Part shown: one piece after another, positions 5,716 to 6,590 of the stretch
Numbering within the stretch: the stretch's first letter is position 1
Layout: every line of letters starts with the position of its first letter
From: Thiodiazotropha sp037384445
Lineage (GTDB): Bacteria > Pseudomonadota > Gammaproteobacteria > Chromatiales > Chromatiaceae
NCBI GenBank assembly: GCA_037384445.1
Contig: JARRNY010000140.1
Coordinates: forward strand, 1-6,590
DNA length: 6,590 bases
Reading direction: 5' to 3'
The notes under the pieces: generated by a model
What the model saw: the letters and a program-made list of their open reading frames with translations, nothing else
Database searches by the model: none
What the model was told of the DNA's origin: nothing
Made by a program: the position numbers and the translations under genes

Positions 5716-6590
5716 ATGTCATTCACCAGTGCCACGGCCGGCCCCCAGAGTAGTGTCCTCTATTTCGACGGCAGCCCCATGCTGACCAAGTACGCAGCGG
5801 GTTCCCGCTCCTGGCGCACCAGTAACCCCGGTCTGCTCGGCCTCAGCGTGCTGGCCATGAATCACGGCGCCTTCGCCCAGGTACTTGGTGTGGCCGTTTT
5901 CCAGGATCCGCAACAGGGTCGCAACGCCCTGGTGGCGACCCTGGGTGAAGAAGACTTTGCCGGCCTCACCGTGGCCCAGGCTCTGCGCCGCTTCATTCCC
6001 GGCTACACACCGCCGCCCCGCGAGACCGATCCGGTCACCAACGAGCCACTGCCCTGGATGGAACCCGAGACCAACATCGACCTGGAACTGACCATGGGCG
6101 GCGTCGGTGGCGGCCAGCGCCAGCAGATGGCGGCACTGATCGAGCGTCGCATCGGATTTACTCCCGGTATTATCAGCAAAGAGGCCCAGGACACCGGCAC
6201 CCTCAATCAATCCAAACGCGCCTCCGGTTCGCCGGGCAACCTGCTGATCAACGGCCGCAGCAGCGTGCATGCCGGCAGTGGCGGTACCCTCAGCACCATC
6301 GACGTCTGCAAAACCCCACGCGGCCATAGCTGCCCGCCCCGGGTCTATACCAATGTGGCGAAATCGTCCGATGCGGCCCAGACCGCCAGCTCGGTCAAGG
6401 TCAACGGCAACCCCGCCTGCACCAAAGACTCCATCTTCTCCAAAAGTAGCGGCGACCAACCCGGCCGTTGCGGCGGCGTTCGCTCAGGTACCCTGCGAGC
6501 CAAAGCGGATGTGGTGACCACAGCCAGCAATGTGCTTATGGAAGGCAAGGGGGCGCTGAGACAGTTTGACCTCATGGTCTCCAACAACCA
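5716..6590 (+). CDS. PAAR-like (DUF4150) protein with N-terminal extension, 3' end outside window
   Basis: The frame is open from ATG 5716 to the window end with 291 codons visible and no stop. AAGGAG at 5703-5708, 7 bases upstream, fixes the start. From about residue 175 it matches the PAAR-like DUF4150 domain: NLLINGRSSVHAGSGG (175-190), DVCKTP (196-201), TNVAKSSDA (212-220), VKVNGNPACTKDS (228-240), FSKSSGD (242-248) and LMVSNN near the end. Such proteins cap the VgrG spike of type VI secretion systems and often carry a toxin at the C-terminus, which here would lie beyond the window. H185, C198, H204 and C206 are possible zinc ligands at the tip. Residues 1-174 are unusual, because DUF4150 normally starts near the N-terminus. 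This part has a moderately hydrophobic patch (39-62) and a Gly-rich segment (128-133) but no recognised domain. It could be a chaperone- or VgrG-binding part. No other secretion gene is visible here. Confidence 0.82.
   Translation, partial: MSFTSATAGPQSSVLYFDGSPMLTKYAAGSRSWRTSNPGLLGLSVLAMNHGAFAQVLGVAVFQDPQQGRNALVATLGEEDFAGLTVAQALRRFIPGYTPPPRETDPVTNEPLPWMEPETNIDLELTMGGVGGGQRQQMAALIERRIGFTPGIISKEAQDTGTLNQSKRASGSPGNLLINGRSSVHAGSGGTLSTIDVCKTPRGHSCPPRVYTNVAKSSDAAQTASSVKVNGNPACTKDSIFSKSSGDQPGRCGGVRSGTLRAKADVVTTASNVLMEGKGALRQFDLMVSNN

Noticed and set aside
5719..6459. Open frame of 246 codons on the minus strand
   Set aside because: It lies opposite the PAAR-like gene, whose plus-strand product has clear family motifs; the minus frame is Gly/Ala-rich shadow sequence of a GC-rich gene.
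1..6590. CRISPR array, insertion sequence or rRNA
   Set aside because: No regularly spaced direct repeats, transposase-like frames, terminal inverted repeats or rRNA sequence were seen.

Overview
The window looks like part of a gammaproteobacterial chromosome with GC-rich genes. The best support is the close match of the first protein to the Rep helicase of Gammaproteobacteria and a c5-type cytochrome a few genes away. The genus cannot be read from the sequence. A sulfur-oxidising or other respiring gammaproteobacterium would fit, but that is a guess.

Layout: (a) 1-946 is the 3' half of rep (replication-restart helicase, + strand), followed by a pair of GC-rich hairpins at 991-1043. (b) 1127-4357 is a regulated cassette on the + strand: a GbsR/MarR-type repressor-like gene, then a three-gene operon encoding an atypical SDR fused to a DoxX-like membrane domain, a four-helix DUF2269-like membrane protein and a soluble DUF4166-like protein. 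The regulator gene and the operon each carry the same inverted repeat, TTTCTGT-N4-ACAGAAA, just upstream. This strongly suggests one autoregulated regulon. (c) 4422-4457 is a strong stem-loop between convergent genes. (d) 4479-4991 (- strand) encodes a secreted c5-type monohaem cytochrome with a long Ala/Pro/Glu linker and a clear TATAAT box upstream. (e) 5193-5269 is tRNA-Arg(CCG), divergent from the cytochrome gene. (f) 5270-5700 is lower in GC (about 48 % by hand count) and has no convincing gene. (g) From 5716 to the window end runs a PAAR-like (DUF4150) protein, open at the 3' end, with an unusual N-terminal extension of about 170 residues. It is a candidate type VI secretion spike-tip or effector-carrier protein.

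How the parts fit: rep and the cytochrome look like ordinary core genes. The cassette between them is a self-contained unit with its own switch. Its three products point to an uncharacterised redox or lipid-related activity at the inner membrane. The tRNA-Arg, the low-GC gap and the PAAR-like gene suggest the edge of an accessory region beginning after the tRNA. The two least described items are the operator-linked SDR-DoxX/DUF2269/DUF4166 operon and the N-terminally extended PAAR-like protein.
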